From contig NZ_QXXA01000015.1 of NCBI RefSeq assembly GCF_009911265.1, positions 36,149 through 100,148 of the forward strand: a stretch of DNA of 64,000 nt, read 5' to 3'. Made by a program: the position numbers and the translations under genes. Below the pieces are notes generated by a model. It did not search any database, was not told the origin of the DNA, and saw nothing but the letters and a program-made list of their open reading frames with translations. Below, one piece after another: positions 40,374 through 51,433 of the stretch; position 1 is the first letter of the stretch, and the number at the start of each line of letters is the position of its first letter. This stretch comes from Senegalia massiliensis. GTDB taxonomy: Bacteria > Bacillota > Clostridia > Tissierellales > SIT17.

Positions 40374-42758
40374 GTGGATAAATATAAATTAGGCTTAGAT
40401 AAATTAAAGAATGAATGTAATACTGATTTATTTGATTTTGAAACTACTGAAGAAGTAGATAACTGGGAAGGTATAATAGGTCAACAAAGGGCCATAAAAG
40501 CGCTTGAATTTGGGATGTCTATTTACAGAGAAGGCTATAATATATATGTATCAGGACTTAACGGTACAGGACGTAACAGTTATTCTTACTCTCTTGCAAA
40601 AGAACATTCTAAATTAAAAAATAATAGTAAAGATTGGTGTTATGTATATAGTTTTCAAAAGCCTGAAAACCCTAAAGCAATTTCTCTTAAAAAAGGAAAA
40701 GGGAAAATTTTCAAAAAAGAAATGGGTGAACTTATAGATATATTAAAGGAAAAAATACCTGAAAACCTAAGTTCAAAGAACTATGAAGAAAAATTAGACA
40801 ATTTATATAAAAACCATAAACAAATAATTCAAAAGATTATAAATGAACTAAATAATATTTCAAAAGAATATGATTTTAAATTTGAATATACTGAAAAAGG
40901 TATTGTAACTTTTCCTATTGTCAATGGTAAGCCAATGTCAAAAGCTCAACTTAATGATCTAGATGAAGAAGAAATTAAAGAATTAAAAGCAAAATCTAAT
41001 AATTTACAATCTGTAACATTTGATATTATTGAAAAATTGAAAAATCAAGAAAATAATTTGTTATATCAAATATCATATTTAGAAAAAAGTATTGTTAGTG
41101 AGACAATAAATACCCAATTAAAGTCTGTAAATAAAATATTTGAAGATAATAAAAAAATCATAAAATTTTTAGAAGAAGTAAAAATAGATATTATAGAAAA
41201 TTATGATAGATTCAAAAATACAAATACATCAGATAGTCAAAAAGGATTAGATTTATTACAGCAAAAAGCTAATCAAGATGACTTTTTTATAAGGTATGAA
41301 ATAAATTTATTTATTGATAATAGCAGATTAGAAGGAGAAGCTGTAATTAGAGAATTAAATCCTACATACCATAATTTATTAGGTAAGATTGAATATGTAA
41401 ACCAATTAGGAGTATTAAAAACAGATCATACTAAAATAAAACCTGGATCTTTACATGAGGCTAATTGTGGATACATAATAATACAAGCAAAAGACATATT
41501 AAAAAATAAATTTGCTTGGGAAGGATTAAAAAGATCTTTAAAATCTAATCAAATAAAAATAGAAAATGTATTTAAAGAAAGTTTGCTATCACAAACATTA
41601 AAACCTGAACCAATTACTTTAGATGTGAAAGTTATTATAATTGGGGATCATTATATTTATCAACTTTTATATGCGAATGATGAAGATTTTAAGAAATTAT
41701 TTCGTATAAGAGCAGACTTTGATATTGAGATGAAAAGAACAGAAAAAAACATGAAACTTATAGCTAAATTTATATCATATCATTGTAAAAAAAATAAGTT
41801 ATTACCTTTTAATAAAGATAGTATTGGAAAAATAATAGAATATTCTTCAAGGCTTGCAAGAGATCAAAAAAAGTTAACATGCAGATTCAATTATATAGTA
41901 AAGTTATTATATGAGGCAGATGCTTTAGCAAGATGGGAAAATGAAAATATTGTAAATAAGGACCATATAAAACAAGCTTTAGATAGTAAAATATATAGAA
42001 ATAATCAATATGAAACAAAATTACATGAATTATTTAAAGAAGGAACTTTATTAATTGAAACAAATGGATATGAAATAGGACAGATTAATGGCCTTGCTGT
42101 ACTTGATTCAGGTGAGTATTCTTTTGGTAGGCCTAATCGTATAACAGTTTCTACATTTGTAGGAGAAGATGGAATAGTATCAATTGAACGGGAAGTAGAA
42201 CAAAGTGGCAGTAGTTATGATAAAGGAGTATTAATTTTAAATGGATATATAGGAAGTAAATTTGCTAAATTTAAACCATTATCATTATCTGCAAGCATTA
42301 CATTTGAACAGTCATATGGCATAATAAATGGTGATAGTGCATCTAGCACAGAATTATATGCATTGTTATCTAGCTTATCAGATATACCTATAAACCAAGC
42401 AATAGCAGTTACCGGTTCTATAAATCAAAAAGGTGAAATACAACCTATAGGAGGAGTAAATGAAAAAATTGAAGGATATTATAAAGTTTGTAAAACAAAA
42501 GGCTTATTAGGAGGAGAAGGAGTTATAATACCTCATCAAAATGTAACTAATCTTATGTTATCTGATGAAGTTATGGATTCAGTAAGACAAAATAAATTTT
42601 CAATATATTCTATAAAAACAGTAGATGAAGGAATAGAAATTTTAACAGGAGTAAAAGCAGGAAAAATTAATGAGAATGGTGAATATCCAGAAAATAGTGT
42701 TTACTATAAAGTATCTAAAAAATTATCTAAGTTTGTAGAATATACTAAAGATAAATAG
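40374..42758 (+). CDS. Lon-related ATP-dependent protease
   Basis: A 794-residue protein of the AAA_32/Lon-related group. The N-terminal part has IIGQQRAIKALEFG and the P-loop GLNGTGRNS, in which the usual Lys of GKS/T is replaced by Arg. The middle is a long helical insertion. The C-terminal Lon protease domain carries the catalytic Ser in NGDSASSTEL and the Lys in GGVNEKIEGY. Such proteases differ from LonA; several are membrane-free and of unknown substrate. GTG start. A promoter-like element shared with the CBS gene lies in front. Confidence 0.9.
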   Translation: MDKYKLGLDKLKNECNTDLFDFETTEEVDNWEGIIGQQRAIKALEFGMSIYREGYNIYVSGLNGTGRNSYSYSLAKEHSKLKNNSKDWCYVYSFQKPENPKAISLKKGKGKIFKKEMGELIDILKEKIPENLSSKNYEEKLDNLYKNHKQIIQKIINELNNISKEYDFKFEYTEKGIVTFPIVNGKPMSKAQLNDLDEEEIKELKAKSNNLQSVTFDIIEKLKNQENNLLYQISYLEKSIVSETINTQLKSVNKIFEDNKKIIKFLEEVKIDIIENYDRFKNTNTSDSQKGLDLLQQKANQDDFFIRYEINLFIDNSRLEGEAVIRELNPTYHNLLGKIEYVNQLGVLKTDHTKIKPGSLHEANCGYIIIQAKDILKNKFAWEGLKRSLKSNQIKIENVFKESLLSQTLKPEPITLDVKVIIIGDHYIYQLLYANDEDFKKLFRIRADFDIEMKRTEKNMKLIAKFISYHCKKNKLLPFNKDSIGKIIEYSSRLARDQKKLTCRFNYIVKLLYEADALARWENENIVNKDHIKQALDSKIYRNNQYETKLHELFKEGTLLIETNGYEIGQINGLAVLDSGEYSFGRPNRITVSTFVGEDGIVSIEREVEQSGSSYDKGVLILNGYIGSKFAKFKPLSLSASITFEQSYGIINGDSASSTELYALLSSLSDIPINQAIAVTGSINQKGEIQPIGGVNEKIEGYYKVCKTKGLLGGEGVIIPHQNVTNLMLSDEVMDSVRQNKFSIYSIKTVDEGIEILTGVKAGKINENGEYPENSVYYKVSKKLSKFVEYTKDK

Positions 42759-42877
42759 TAGATTATTGTATATTTAGCTAAAAAACATTAGAAATGTTGT
42801 ATGAAATGTCAATAGAAAAAATACCTATTACACGATATAATTAAAGTATAGAAAAATTAATTATTCGGGAGGTACAC

Positions 42878-43996
42878 ATGTCTGGTTTAACATTTAAGAA
42901 TTTAGAAAAAGTTTATTCTGGAGGAGTAAAAGCAGTCGAGGATTTTAATTTAGAAATAAAAGATAAGGAATTTATAGTTCTTGTAGGACCATCAGGATGT
43001 GGAAAGTCTACTACATTAAGAATGGTAGCTGGTTTAGAAGAAATATCGGGTGGTGAATTATATATAGGAGATAAACTAGTTAATAATATTCCACCAAAGA
43101 ATAGAGATATAGCAATGGTATTTCAAAATTATGCATTATATCCACATATGACAGTCTATGATAATATGGCATTTGGTCTAAAATTAAGAAAAGTATCTAA
43201 AGATGAAATAGATAAAAAGGTAAAAGAAGCAGCAAAGATATTAGGGATTGAATCTTTATTAGATAGAAAACCTAAAGCATTATCTGGAGGTCAAAGACAA
43301 AGAGTTGCCCTAGGAAGAGCCATAGTAAGAAATCCAAAGGTATTTTTGATGGATGAACCATTATCTAATTTAGATGCTAAGTTAAGAGTTCAAACTAGAA
43401 CAGAGATTTCAAAACTTCATAAGAAATTACAAACTACTTTTATATATGTAACACATGATCAAACTGAAGCTATGACTATGGGAGATAGAATAGTTATAAT
43501 GAAAGATGGACTTATTCAACAAGCTGACACTCCAAAGAAGGTGTATGAAAATCCTGCTAACGCTTTCGTAGCTGGTTTTATAGGAAGTCCACAAATGAAC
43601 TTTTTTGATGGCAATATTGAATCAACTGATGTAGATAATTGCCATTTAGTATTAGATAATAGTGAAGTGAAAATAAAAATTCCAGAAGGAAGAGCAAAAA
43701 TATTAAAAGATAATGGCCACTTTGGTAAAAAAGTAATAATGGGAATAAGACCAGAAGATATACATGATGAAAAAGCTTTTATAGAAGCTTCAGAAGATAG
43801 TTCATTTAAAGCTATAGTAGAAGTAACTGAAATGATGGGTTCTGAGACATATTTATATTTAAATATATTTGGTAATAGTGCAATTGCAAGAGTGAATCCA
43901 AGAAATAAATCTAAGGCAGGAGATGAAGTGTCTTTAGCCTTTGATACTAATAGAATTCATTTGTTTGATAAAGAAACAGAAAAAGCAATATTTTAA
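42878..43996 (+). CDS. MsmX/UgpC-type ABC transporter ATP-binding protein
   Basis: A 372-residue sugar-transport ATPase: Walker [11 protein letters not shown]-loop [20 protein letters not shown], signature [15 protein letters not shown], Walker [15 protein letters not shown]-loop [15 protein letters not shown], and a C-terminal TOBE/regulatory domain (GIRPEDI). It would energise carbohydrate importers. No permease or binding protein is next to it, so it may be a shared ATPase serving several sugar transporters, as MsmX does in Bacillus. Terminator follows. Confidence 0.93.
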   Translation: MSGLTFKNLEKVYSGGVKAVEDFNLEIKDKEFIVLVGPSGCGKSTTLRMVAGLEEISGGELYIGDKLVNNIPPKNRDIAMVFQNYALYPHMTVYDNMAFGLKLRKVSKDEIDKKVKEAAKILGIESLLDRKPKALSGGQRQRVALGRAIVRNPKVFLMDEPLSNLDAKLRVQTRTEISKLHKKLQTTFIYVTHDQTEAMTMGDRIVIMKDGLIQQADTPKKVYENPANAFVAGFIGSPQMNFFDGNIESTDVDNCHLVLDNSEVKIKIPEGRAKILKDNGHFGKKVIMGIRPEDIHDEKAFIEASEDSSFKAIVEVTEMMGSETYLYLNIFGNSAIARVNPRNKSKAGDEVSLAFDTNRIHLFDKETEKAIF

Positions 43997-44022
43997 AAGT
44001 CTCTTTTCATTTAATTTAAAAT

Positions 44023-44064
44023 AAAAAAGAAAGTAGAAATTTTAAAATTTCTACTTTCTTTTTT
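44023..44064. terminator. Terminator after sugar-transport ATPase gene
   Basis: A perfect palindrome of 21 bases per arm centred at 44043/44044 with A and T runs at its ends; strong on both strands. Confidence 0.85.
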
Positions 44065-44232
44065 TATTTGTGTTATCATAGATTTTATGGTATTATTTAA
44101 TAAGGTTTTATTACGTTTAGATTACAATAATTATAAAAGAAGTATAAATTATTACTTTATTATTACAAAAAAAATGATATTTACTCTTTTAAAATATAAA
44201 GAAATTTATTATAATAGTATTCAGGTGATCTT

Positions 44233-45198
44233 ATGTCAACCAAAATCCAGCTACAAGAAGAGTTAAATATTATAAATTTGTCAACTTCATATGATTTATA
44301 TGTAGATACGGTTAAAAATGAGGATAAAAATTTAATTTATAATTATAATAACAATGAAAACAATTATTATATATATAGCAATCTAGAAAATATTACTACT
44401 AATGAAAAAAATATATTAAGAATTTTAATTTCAGAAAAACTTAACATTTATTCTAATGATACCCATTCAAACAAAATATTAAACAATATACTTAAAAACA
44501 ATTTAAATACTGAGCAAATTGCAGAAAAATTAAATTGTTTATATATAAATAAAAATGATAAATTAGTTATTATTGGGTTGAAAATTTATAAAAGAGACAG
44601 ATTAAATGATGCATTTGAAATATTAGTTAATTTAGAAGAGATTGACATAATATCAATTTTTGATGATGAATTTATTCTGATAGTTGTAAATAATAGTATA
44701 GAAAAAGCGGTTGAATTGTCTAGATTAATAGTAGAATTAATAGAAATTGAGATGTTAGAGAATATTAATATAGGAATAAGTAGTAGTGATATCGCTATAA
44801 ATATCAAGAATCTTTATAGAGAAAGTATTGATACCATAAAAATCACAGAAAAATTTAGTATACCAAGTAATGTGAATTTATATAAAGATATATTTATTTA
44901 TAAAGTAATATCACTTATAAATTATGATGATATAAAGAAATTATATGAAGATATAGAAGAGTATAAAATTAATGAATTAAATAAAGATGATATTAAAACG
45001 GCGGAAGTTTTTTTGAATTTAAGTTTAAATATAAGTGAGTCGGCTAGAAAACTTTATGTTCATAGAAATACACTTATTTATAGATTAGAGAAAATAAAAA
45101 AACATACAGGATTAGACTTAAGAAACTTTGAACATGCACTTAAGTTTAAATTTATTTTAATTTTAAAAAGTTTTATAAATTATAACAAAAGAAAATAG
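44233..45198 (+). CDS. PucR/CdaR-type transcriptional regulator
   Basis: A 321-residue protein with the C-terminal PucR-type helix-turn-helix (VFLNLSLNISESARKLYVHR, then NTLIYRLEKIKKHTGLDLRN), the defining part of the CdaR/PucR regulators. The middle contains a degenerate GGDEF-like segment. The N-terminal 130 residues are AT-biased and not recognised. It lies between the sugar ATPase and ftsE. Inference: it may control carbohydrate use, possibly with the adjacent ATPase, though a terminator separates them. Confidence 0.85.
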   Translation: MSTKIQLQEELNIINLSTSYDLYVDTVKNEDKNLIYNYNNNENNYYIYSNLENITTNEKNILRILISEKLNIYSNDTHSNKILNNILKNNLNTEQIAEKLNCLYINKNDKLVIIGLKIYKRDRLNDAFEILVNLEEIDIISIFDDEFILIVVNNSIEKAVELSRLIVELIEIEMLENINIGISSSDIAINIKNLYRESIDTIKITEKFSIPSNVNLYKDIFIYKVISLINYDDIKKLYEDIEEYKINELNKDDIKTAEVFLNLSLNISESARKLYVHRNTLIYRLEKIKKHTGLDLRNFEHALKFKFILILKSFINYNKRK

Positions 45199-45220
45199 AA
45201 CATTAGACAGGAGTGATATT

Positions 45221-45907
45221 ATGATACGTCTAGAAAATGTTACGAAGCAATATAAAAATGGCGTTAAAGCATTAAATGATGCTAGTATTAATATAGAAAA
45301 AGGTGAATTTGTATTTTTAGTAGGCTCAAGTGGTGCTGGAAAATCAACTTTAATTAAGTTGATTACTAAAGAAGTAAATCCTGAAAAAGGTAAGATATTT
45401 TTAGATGATAAAGATATAACTAGTTTAAGTAGTAGAAAAATTCCAAACATAAGAAGAAATATTGGTATGATATTCCAAGATTTTAAGCTATTACAAAATA
45501 AAACTGTATTTGAAAATGTAGCATTTGCTCTGGAGATATTAGGATATTCTCCACGTGATATTAAGAAGAGAGTACCTAAAGCATTGGATATGGTAGGTCT
45601 TTCTAAAAAACTAGATAGTTATCCTGATCAATTATCTGGTGGAGAACAACAAAGGGTATCTATTGCTCGTGCAATTGTAAATAAACCTAGTGTTGTAATA
45701 GCAGACGAGCCTACAGGAAATCTTGATCCAGATACAGCGTGGGATATAATGAATTTATTAAAAGATATAAATAGACGTGGTACTACAATTCTAATGGCAA
45801 CACATGCAAAAGATATTGTAGATAACATGAAAAGGCGAGTAATTGCTTTATCAGATGGTAAGGTAATAAAAGATGATACAAGAGGAGGTTACGATTATGA
45901 ATCTTAG
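45221..45907 (+). CDS. ftsE: Cell-division ABC ATPase FtsE
   Basis: A 228-residue ABC ATPase: Walker A GSSGAGKST, Q-loop IFQDFKLLQNKTV, signature LSGGEQQRVSIARAI, Walker B VIADEPTGNLD. It pairs with FtsX to control peptidoglycan hydrolases at the division site or sidewall. It is first in an ftsE-ftsX-(envC-like) cluster, and its last 11 bases overlap ftsX. Confidence 0.96.
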   Translation: MIRLENVTKQYKNGVKALNDASINIEKGEFVFLVGSSGAGKSTLIKLITKEVNPEKGKIFLDDKDITSLSSRKIPNIRRNIGMIFQDFKLLQNKTVFENVAFALEILGYSPRDIKKRVPKALDMVGLSKKLDSYPDQLSGGEQQRVSIARAIVNKPSVVIADEPTGNLDPDTAWDIMNLLKDINRRGTTILMATHAKDIVDNMKRRVIALSDGKVIKDDTRGGYDYES

Positions 45908-46793
45908 ATCAATAGCATACACTTTAAAACAAGGATTACAAGGTGTATGGAGAAATAGAATGATGAGTCTTGCATCTATTGGTTCTGTAACATCCACTTT
46001 AATAATACTTGGTATTATCTTAATTTTAGTATTGAATGTTAATAATCTTTCTGTTATGCTAAAACAAGAATTTGATGAAATAGAAATATTTCTATCAGAA
46101 GATGCAACGGATGAAGAAAAAACAAAATTAGAGAAAGACTTAAGAGATGTTAAGGGAATTTCAGATGTCAAATATAAATCTAAAGAAGAAGCATTGAAAT
46201 CTATGAAAGACCAGTGGAAAGATAATTCATATCTTTTAGAGGACTTAGAGGAAAACCCATTTCCTGATTCATTTATACTTAGAATAAATGATCTTGATAA
46301 TTCAGATAAAATAGTTAATAGTATAAAAGATATGGAAGGTATAGAAGATATTAAATATTATAGAGATATAATAGAAAGAACAGTTACTATAGCAAATATA
46401 GTAAGAACAGGTGGAATAATAATAATAGCTATTCTTATTTTAATTTCCATATTTATAATTTCTAATACAATTAAAATAACAGTAGCAGCTAGAAAAAAAG
46501 AAATTAATATAATGAAGTACGTAGGAGCTACAAATGGATTTATTAGAGGTCCATTTATAGTGGAAGGGGTACTACTAGGTATTTTAGGTTCTATCGTTTC
46601 AATAGCTTTAATAGGCTATGGATATAAATATTTATTTGATATAGCTAGTCAAAGACTATATGTATTTGCAACTGTATACATGATTCCATATTATCAAATA
46701 TTAAATGACATTGTAATAATGTTTGTGGCTATCGGAGTTGGAATTGGTGTAATAGGAAGTGTTATATCACTTAGAAGATTTTTGAATGTTTAA
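45897..46793 (+). CDS. ftsX: Cell-division protein FtsX
   Basis: A 298-residue membrane protein with four helices, one near residues 24-48 and three between about 165 and 295, enclosing an extracellular loop (IEIFLSEDATDEEKTKLEKD). The ATG at 45897 after AGAGGAGGTT is preferred to one at 45873, giving the normal FtsX start (LRSIAYTLKQGLQGVWRNR). FtsEX transmits ATP hydrolysis to an extracellular hydrolase, probably the M23 protein encoded next. Confidence 0.95.
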   Translation: MNLRSIAYTLKQGLQGVWRNRMMSLASIGSVTSTLIILGIILILVLNVNNLSVMLKQEFDEIEIFLSEDATDEEKTKLEKDLRDVKGISDVKYKSKEEALKSMKDQWKDNSYLLEDLEENPFPDSFILRINDLDNSDKIVNSIKDMEGIEDIKYYRDIIERTVTIANIVRTGGIIIIAILILISIFIISNTIKITVAARKKEINIMKYVGATNGFIRGPFIVEGVLLGILGSIVSIALIGYGYKYLFDIASQRLYVFATVYMIPYYQILNDIVIMFVAIGVGIGVIGSVISLRRFLNV

Positions 46794-46812
46794 GCGATTA
46801 AGGGAGGAAACT

Positions 46813-47949
46813 ATGTTGAAAAAAGGGAAGGCGTTATCTTTTTTACTTGCAACTGCAATCTTTTTAAACGTAGGAATTGTTTATGCGGGAGATGTAGATG
46901 AATTAAAGCAAAAACAAAAAGGTATTGAAACTAGACTAAAAGATGCACAAAAAGATCTAAAGAAAAAAGAAAGTGAAATGTCTGAAGTAGAAAAAGAAAT
47001 AAAAAAATTAGATGAAGAAATAAATGATGCTGCACAAGAAATAAAAAAAGTAGAAGGCAAGATATCTAATGTAGAAAATGATATAAATACTACTGAAAAA
47101 GAATTAGAAGAAGCCCAAAGTAATGTAGATGAAAAAAGTGAAACATTAGGTGCAAGATTGAGAGTTATGTATAAAAATGGTAATGTCAGTTATTTAGAAG
47201 TGCTTTTAGGTGCTGAAGACTTTGGGGATTTCATTAGTCGATTAGATTTAGTACAAAAAATAGCAGATCAAGATGTTGATTTATTAAAGTATATGCAAGA
47301 ACAAAGAGATATAATTGAAGATAAGAAAAAAGAATTAGAAACAAAGAAGAAGTTATTAGATCATCAAAAAAGTCAAGTGAGAAAACAACGAGAAAAACTT
47401 TCTTTAGCAAATAGATCTAAAAAAGATGAAATGAAAAAGCTAGAAAAAGATTATAAAAAACTAGAAAAATTAGAAGATGATTTAAATAAGGAAGCAAATG
47501 AAACTACAAATGATATACAAAACTTACAAAATCCTAATGCAGAGTATGTAGGTGGAGAATATACATGGCCAGTACCTGGTAAATATAAAATAAGCTCACC
47601 CTTTGGATATAGAACACATCCTATATATGGAACTAAGAAACTACATACTGGTATAGATATTGGTTATGGTGGACAATATGGGACTACAGTAGTAGCAGCA
47701 AATAGTGGTAGAGTAATATATGCTGGATGGAAAAGTGGATATGGTAATACTGTTATGATTGACCATGGTGGTAGAATAGTTACACTATATGCACATAATC
47801 AATCACTATTAGTAAGTGTAGGACAACAAGTTAAAAAAGGGCAACCTATTGCTAAGGGAGGAAGTACAGGTAATTCTACAGGTCCTCACTGTCATTTTGA
47901 AGTAAGAAAAAATGGACAATATGTAAATCCTTTATCATATTTAAGATAA
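46813..47949 (+). CDS. Secreted M23 peptidase with coiled coil (EnvC/CwlO-like)
   Basis: A 378-residue protein with a signal peptide (LSFLLATAIFLNVGIVYAG), a long coiled coil at about residues 20-235 and a C-terminal M23 domain with HxxxD (HTGIDIG) and HCHFEVR (HxH) zinc ligands. It resembles EnvC-type activators and PcsB/CwlO-like hydrolases driven by FtsEX; the intact metal ligands suggest it is an active endopeptidase, unlike E. coli EnvC. The ATG at 46813 with GGGAGG is used. A terminator follows at 47949. Confidence 0.93.
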   Translation: MLKKGKALSFLLATAIFLNVGIVYAGDVDELKQKQKGIETRLKDAQKDLKKKESEMSEVEKEIKKLDEEINDAAQEIKKVEGKISNVENDINTTEKELEEAQSNVDEKSETLGARLRVMYKNGNVSYLEVLLGAEDFGDFISRLDLVQKIADQDVDLLKYMQEQRDIIEDKKKELETKKKLLDHQKSQVRKQREKLSLANRSKKDEMKKLEKDYKKLEKLEDDLNKEANETTNDIQNLQNPNAEYVGGEYTWPVPGKYKISSPFGYRTHPIYGTKKLHTGIDIGYGGQYGTTVVAANSGRVIYAGWKSGYGNTVMIDHGGRIVTLYAHNQSLLVSVGQQVKKGQPIAKGGSTGNSTGPHCHFEVRKNGQYVNPLSYLR

Positions 47950-47986
47950 TTTTAAAAGACAGAGTTTTAACTCTGTCTTTTAAAAT
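47949..47986 (+). terminator. Terminator after M23 peptidase gene
   Basis: ATTTTAAAAGACAGAG pairs with CTCTGTCTTTTAAAAT around TTTTAA; T-rich tail on both sides. Confidence 0.8.
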
Positions 47987-48088
47987 GTTTTGATGAATAG
48001 TTAAATTGAAATGGTAAAAGCTAAATGGTATAATATTATAGTAATTTTAATAAACTTTATAGTATGATACTTAATTGGAGGTGAATAA

Positions 48089-49288
48089 ATGATTTCAAAG
48101 AAAAAAGCTATTATAATTGGAGTAATTTTGATTTTATTAACTGCTACAGGCACTTTTATATTAGATAATATGGTTCAACTTACTATAGGAACAAAAATAA
48201 TAATGCCTAAAAGTCAATTGAATAGCACAAGTAAGATAGCATATATAAAGAATTATATAAATGAAAATTATCTAAACGATGTAACTAATGAAGAACTTAC
48301 AGATGGACAGCTAAAAGGATTATTTGAAGGCTTAGAAGATCCTTATTCTGTATATATGTCAAAAAAAGAATTTGCTGATTTTATGGATCAAACAGAAGGA
48401 AGCTATGGAGGAGTAGGAATAATAGTAACACCTGGAGAAGATGGATATATAACAGTTGTATCTCCTATAGAAGATACTCCTGGAGAAAAAGCTGGGATAA
48501 AGTCTGGAGATAAGATAATTAAAGTAAATGATAAGGAGTTTACTGCTGACACTATGGATAAGGCAGTTGATCTTATGAAAGGAGATCCTGGAACAGATGT
48601 TAAGCTTACAATTCTAAGGGATACTGAAGAAGGAAAAACAGAAGAAATTGAGGTTGAATTAACTAGAAAAGAAATAAGACTTAAAAGTGTTAAATCACAG
48701 ATGTTAGAGGATAATATTGGTTATATAAGAATTATACAATTTGATGAATTGGTATATGAAGATTTTAAAAAGCATTTAGAACAACTACAAGATAATGGAA
48801 TGAAATCCTTAGTAATAGATTTAAGAAATAACCCTGGTGGGTTACTTGCACAAACGGCAAATATTGCTGATTTGCTTATAGGTAAATCAAATATAGTTTA
48901 TACAGAAACTAAAAATGGAGAAAGAGAATATTATAAATCAGACGAAGATAAACTAGGTATTCCTATTACAGTTCTTGTAAATGAAGGAAGTGCTTCAGCT
49001 TCTGAAATATTATCTGGAGCTATAAAAGATACAAATACTGGAACGCTTATAGGAACTAAAACATTTGGTAAAGGTATAGTACAAAGAATAGAGCAACTAA
49101 GTGATGGTTCTGGATTTAAACTTACAGTTTCTGAGTATTTCACACCAAATGGTACTAATATTCATGGAAAAGGAATTGAGCCTGATATTGAGATAAAGCT
49201 TCCTGATGGAGTTGAAGGTGGAGTTGAAAACTTAGATCAAGACATACAACTTAAAAAAGCAATAGAAATATTAAGAGAAAAGATGTAG
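48089..49288 (+). CDS. C-terminal processing peptidase (S41, PDZ)
   Basis: A 399-residue protein with an N-terminal membrane anchor (AIIIGVILILLTATGTFIL), a PDZ domain at residues about 90-180 (GVGIIVTPGEDGYITVVSP, GIKSGDKIIKVND) and an S41 protease domain with the catalytic Ser in GSASASEIL and Lys in TFGKGIVQ. It cleaves proteins in the envelope near the C terminus. It follows the ftsEX/M23 genes after a terminator; a link to cell-wall hydrolase turnover is plausible. Confidence 0.95.
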   Translation: MISKKKAIIIGVILILLTATGTFILDNMVQLTIGTKIIMPKSQLNSTSKIAYIKNYINENYLNDVTNEELTDGQLKGLFEGLEDPYSVYMSKKEFADFMDQTEGSYGGVGIIVTPGEDGYITVVSPIEDTPGEKAGIKSGDKIIKVNDKEFTADTMDKAVDLMKGDPGTDVKLTILRDTEEGKTEEIEVELTRKEIRLKSVKSQMLEDNIGYIRIIQFDELVYEDFKKHLEQLQDNGMKSLVIDLRNNPGGLLAQTANIADLLIGKSNIVYTETKNGEREYYKSDEDKLGIPITVLVNEGSASASEILSGAIKDTNTGTLIGTKTFGKGIVQRIEQLSDGSGFKLTVSEYFTPNGTNIHGKGIEPDIEIKLPDGVEGGVENLDQDIQLKKAIEILREKM

Positions 49289-49311
49289 ACAATTGTCTAT
49301 ATCTTTTTTGT
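49282..49311 (+). terminator. Terminator after ctp gene
   Basis: AGATGTAGACA pairs with TGTCTATATCT (one G-U) and six T follow. Confidence 0.7.
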
Positions 49312-49425
49312 CGTTTGATTAGTCAAATAATAGGGAATAAATATTAGTAGATGTATTGACTTAATATAGAAATAGCAATATAATAATAACGAACAACCGT
49401 TCCTTAAAATTTTGAGGTGATAAAA

Positions 49426-51399
49426 ATGAGTATATTTAAATTAAGTTCAGAATTTAAACCTACAGGAGACCAACCTGTAGCAATAGAAAAATTAGCAAAT
49501 GGAATAAATAATAATAATAAGTTTCAAACATTATTAGGAGTAACTGGCTCAGGTAAAACTTTCACAATGGCTAATATAATTGAGAAAGTAGAAAAGCCTA
49601 CGTTAGTTATAGCTCATAACAAGACACTTGCAGCACAGCTTGCAAGTGAGTTTAGAGAATTTTTTCCAGATAATGCAGTTGAATATTTTGTAAGTTATTA
49701 TGATTATTACCAACCTGAGGCATATGTTCCAGGAAGTGATACTTATATACAAAAAGATGCTTCTATAAATGATGAGATAGATAAACTTAGACATTCAGCT
49801 ACAGCATCTTTATTTGAAAGAAGAGATGTTATAATAGTAGCTTCTGTATCATGTATATATGGTCTTGGAGATCCTATTGATTATGAAAATTTAGTATTAT
49901 CTTTAAGGCCAGGCATGACTAAGGATAGAGATGAAGTTATAAAAAAATTAGTTGATATACAATATGAAAGAAATGATATTAATTTTATAAGAGGAACATT
50001 TAGAGTTAGAGGTGATATAATAGAGATATTTCCTGCTTCATCTACAGAAAATGCCATAAGAGTAGAATTTTTTGGAGATGAAATAGATAGAATAACAGAA
50101 GTAAATTCTTTAACTGGTGAAATAATAGGAAGAAGAAACCACATCTCAATATTTCCAGCTTCTCACTTTGCTACATCACAAGATAAAATAGATAAAGCAA
50201 TGATTAGTATAGAAAAGGAATTAGAAGCAAGGTTGAAAGAACTCAGAAGTGAAGATAAACTCCTAGAAGCACAAAGACTTGAACAAAGAACCATGTATGA
50301 CATAGAAATGCTTAGAGAAATGGGCTATTGTAATGGAATAGAAAACTATTCTAGACACTTAAGTAATAGAAAAGCAGGGAGCAAACCATATACACTTATT
50401 GACTATTTTCCTGATGATTTTCTAATTGTAGTAGATGAATCACATGTAACTATACCTCAAGTAAGAGGAATGTATGCAGGAGATAGGTCTAGAAAACAAA
50501 CACTAGTAGATTATGGCTTTAGATTACCTTCAGCACTTGATAATAGACCACTTAATTTTGAGGAATTTGAAGGACATATAAATCAAATGGTATTTGTAAG
50601 TGCTACACCTGGTCCTTATGAACAGGAACATTCAGAACAAATAGTAGAGCAAATCATAAGACCTACAGGTTTGTTAGACCCATCTATAGAAGTAAGGCCA
50701 ACTGAAAATCAAATAGATAATTTGATAAAAGAAATAAATATAAGAGTAGAAAAAAATGAAAGAGTTCTTGTCACAACTCTTACTAAAAAAATGAGTGAAG
50801 ATCTAACTTCGTATCTAGAAGAAATAGGAATAAAAGTAACATATCTTCATTCTGACATAAAAACAATAGAACGTATGCAAATAATTAGGGATTTAAGACT
50901 CGGAAAATTTGATGTGTTAGTAGGGATCAACTTATTAAGAGAGGGATTAGACTTGCCAGAAGTTTCTCTAGTTGCTATTTTAGATGCAGACAAAGAAGGA
51001 TTTTTGAGGTCTGAAACTTCAATGATTCAAACAGTAGGAAGAGCAGCAAGAAATTCTGAAGGTAGTGTTATAATGTATGCTGATAAGATCACTAATTCTA
51101 TGAATAGAACGATATCAGAAACAAATAGAAGAAGAAGTATTCAAAAAGAATACAATGAAGAGCATAATATAGTGCCTACTACAATAAAGAAATCTATTAG
51201 AGATGTAATAGAAGCAACAAAAGTAGCAGAGGATGAAGAAGGCTATAATGTAGAAAATCAAATGACTAAAGAAGAAATTGAAAATATGATTATAGCAATA
51301 GAAACGGAAATGATGCAAGCCGCAGAAAATTTACAATTTGAACGAGCAGCAGAATTAAGGGATAAAATAACAGAACTTAATAAAAAATTAGATAATTAG
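49426..51399 (+). CDS. uvrB: Excinuclease ABC subunit B
   Basis: A 657-residue helicase-like DNA damage verifier. Walker [14 protein letters not shown], the beta-hairpin segment [22 protein letters not shown], the [17 protein letters not shown] and QTVGRAARN helicase motifs, and a C-terminal UVR domain ([16 protein letters not shown]). The ATG at 49426, after TTTTGAGGTGAT, is preferred to a GTG three codons earlier. uvrA follows 34 bases later. Confidence 0.97.
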   Translation: MSIFKLSSEFKPTGDQPVAIEKLANGINNNNKFQTLLGVTGSGKTFTMANIIEKVEKPTLVIAHNKTLAAQLASEFREFFPDNAVEYFVSYYDYYQPEAYVPGSDTYIQKDASINDEIDKLRHSATASLFERRDVIIVASVSCIYGLGDPIDYENLVLSLRPGMTKDRDEVIKKLVDIQYERNDINFIRGTFRVRGDIIEIFPASSTENAIRVEFFGDEIDRITEVNSLTGEIIGRRNHISIFPASHFATSQDKIDKAMISIEKELEARLKELRSEDKLLEAQRLEQRTMYDIEMLREMGYCNGIENYSRHLSNRKAGSKPYTLIDYFPDDFLIVVDESHVTIPQVRGMYAGDRSRKQTLVDYGFRLPSALDNRPLNFEEFEGHINQMVFVSATPGPYEQEHSEQIVEQIIRPTGLLDPSIEVRPTENQIDNLIKEINIRVEKNERVLVTTLTKKMSEDLTSYLEEIGIKVTYLHSDIKTIERMQIIRDLRLGKFDVLVGINLLREGLDLPEVSLVAILDADKEGFLRSETSMIQTVGRAARNSEGSVIMYADKITNSMNRTISETNRRRSIQKEYNEEHNIVPTTIKKSIRDVIEATKVAEDEEGYNVENQMTKEEIENMIIAIETEMMQAAENLQFERAAELRDKITELNKKLDN

Positions 51400-51433
51400 G
51401 TACTGGCCTTAAGTAGGAAAGAGGGATAATAGA

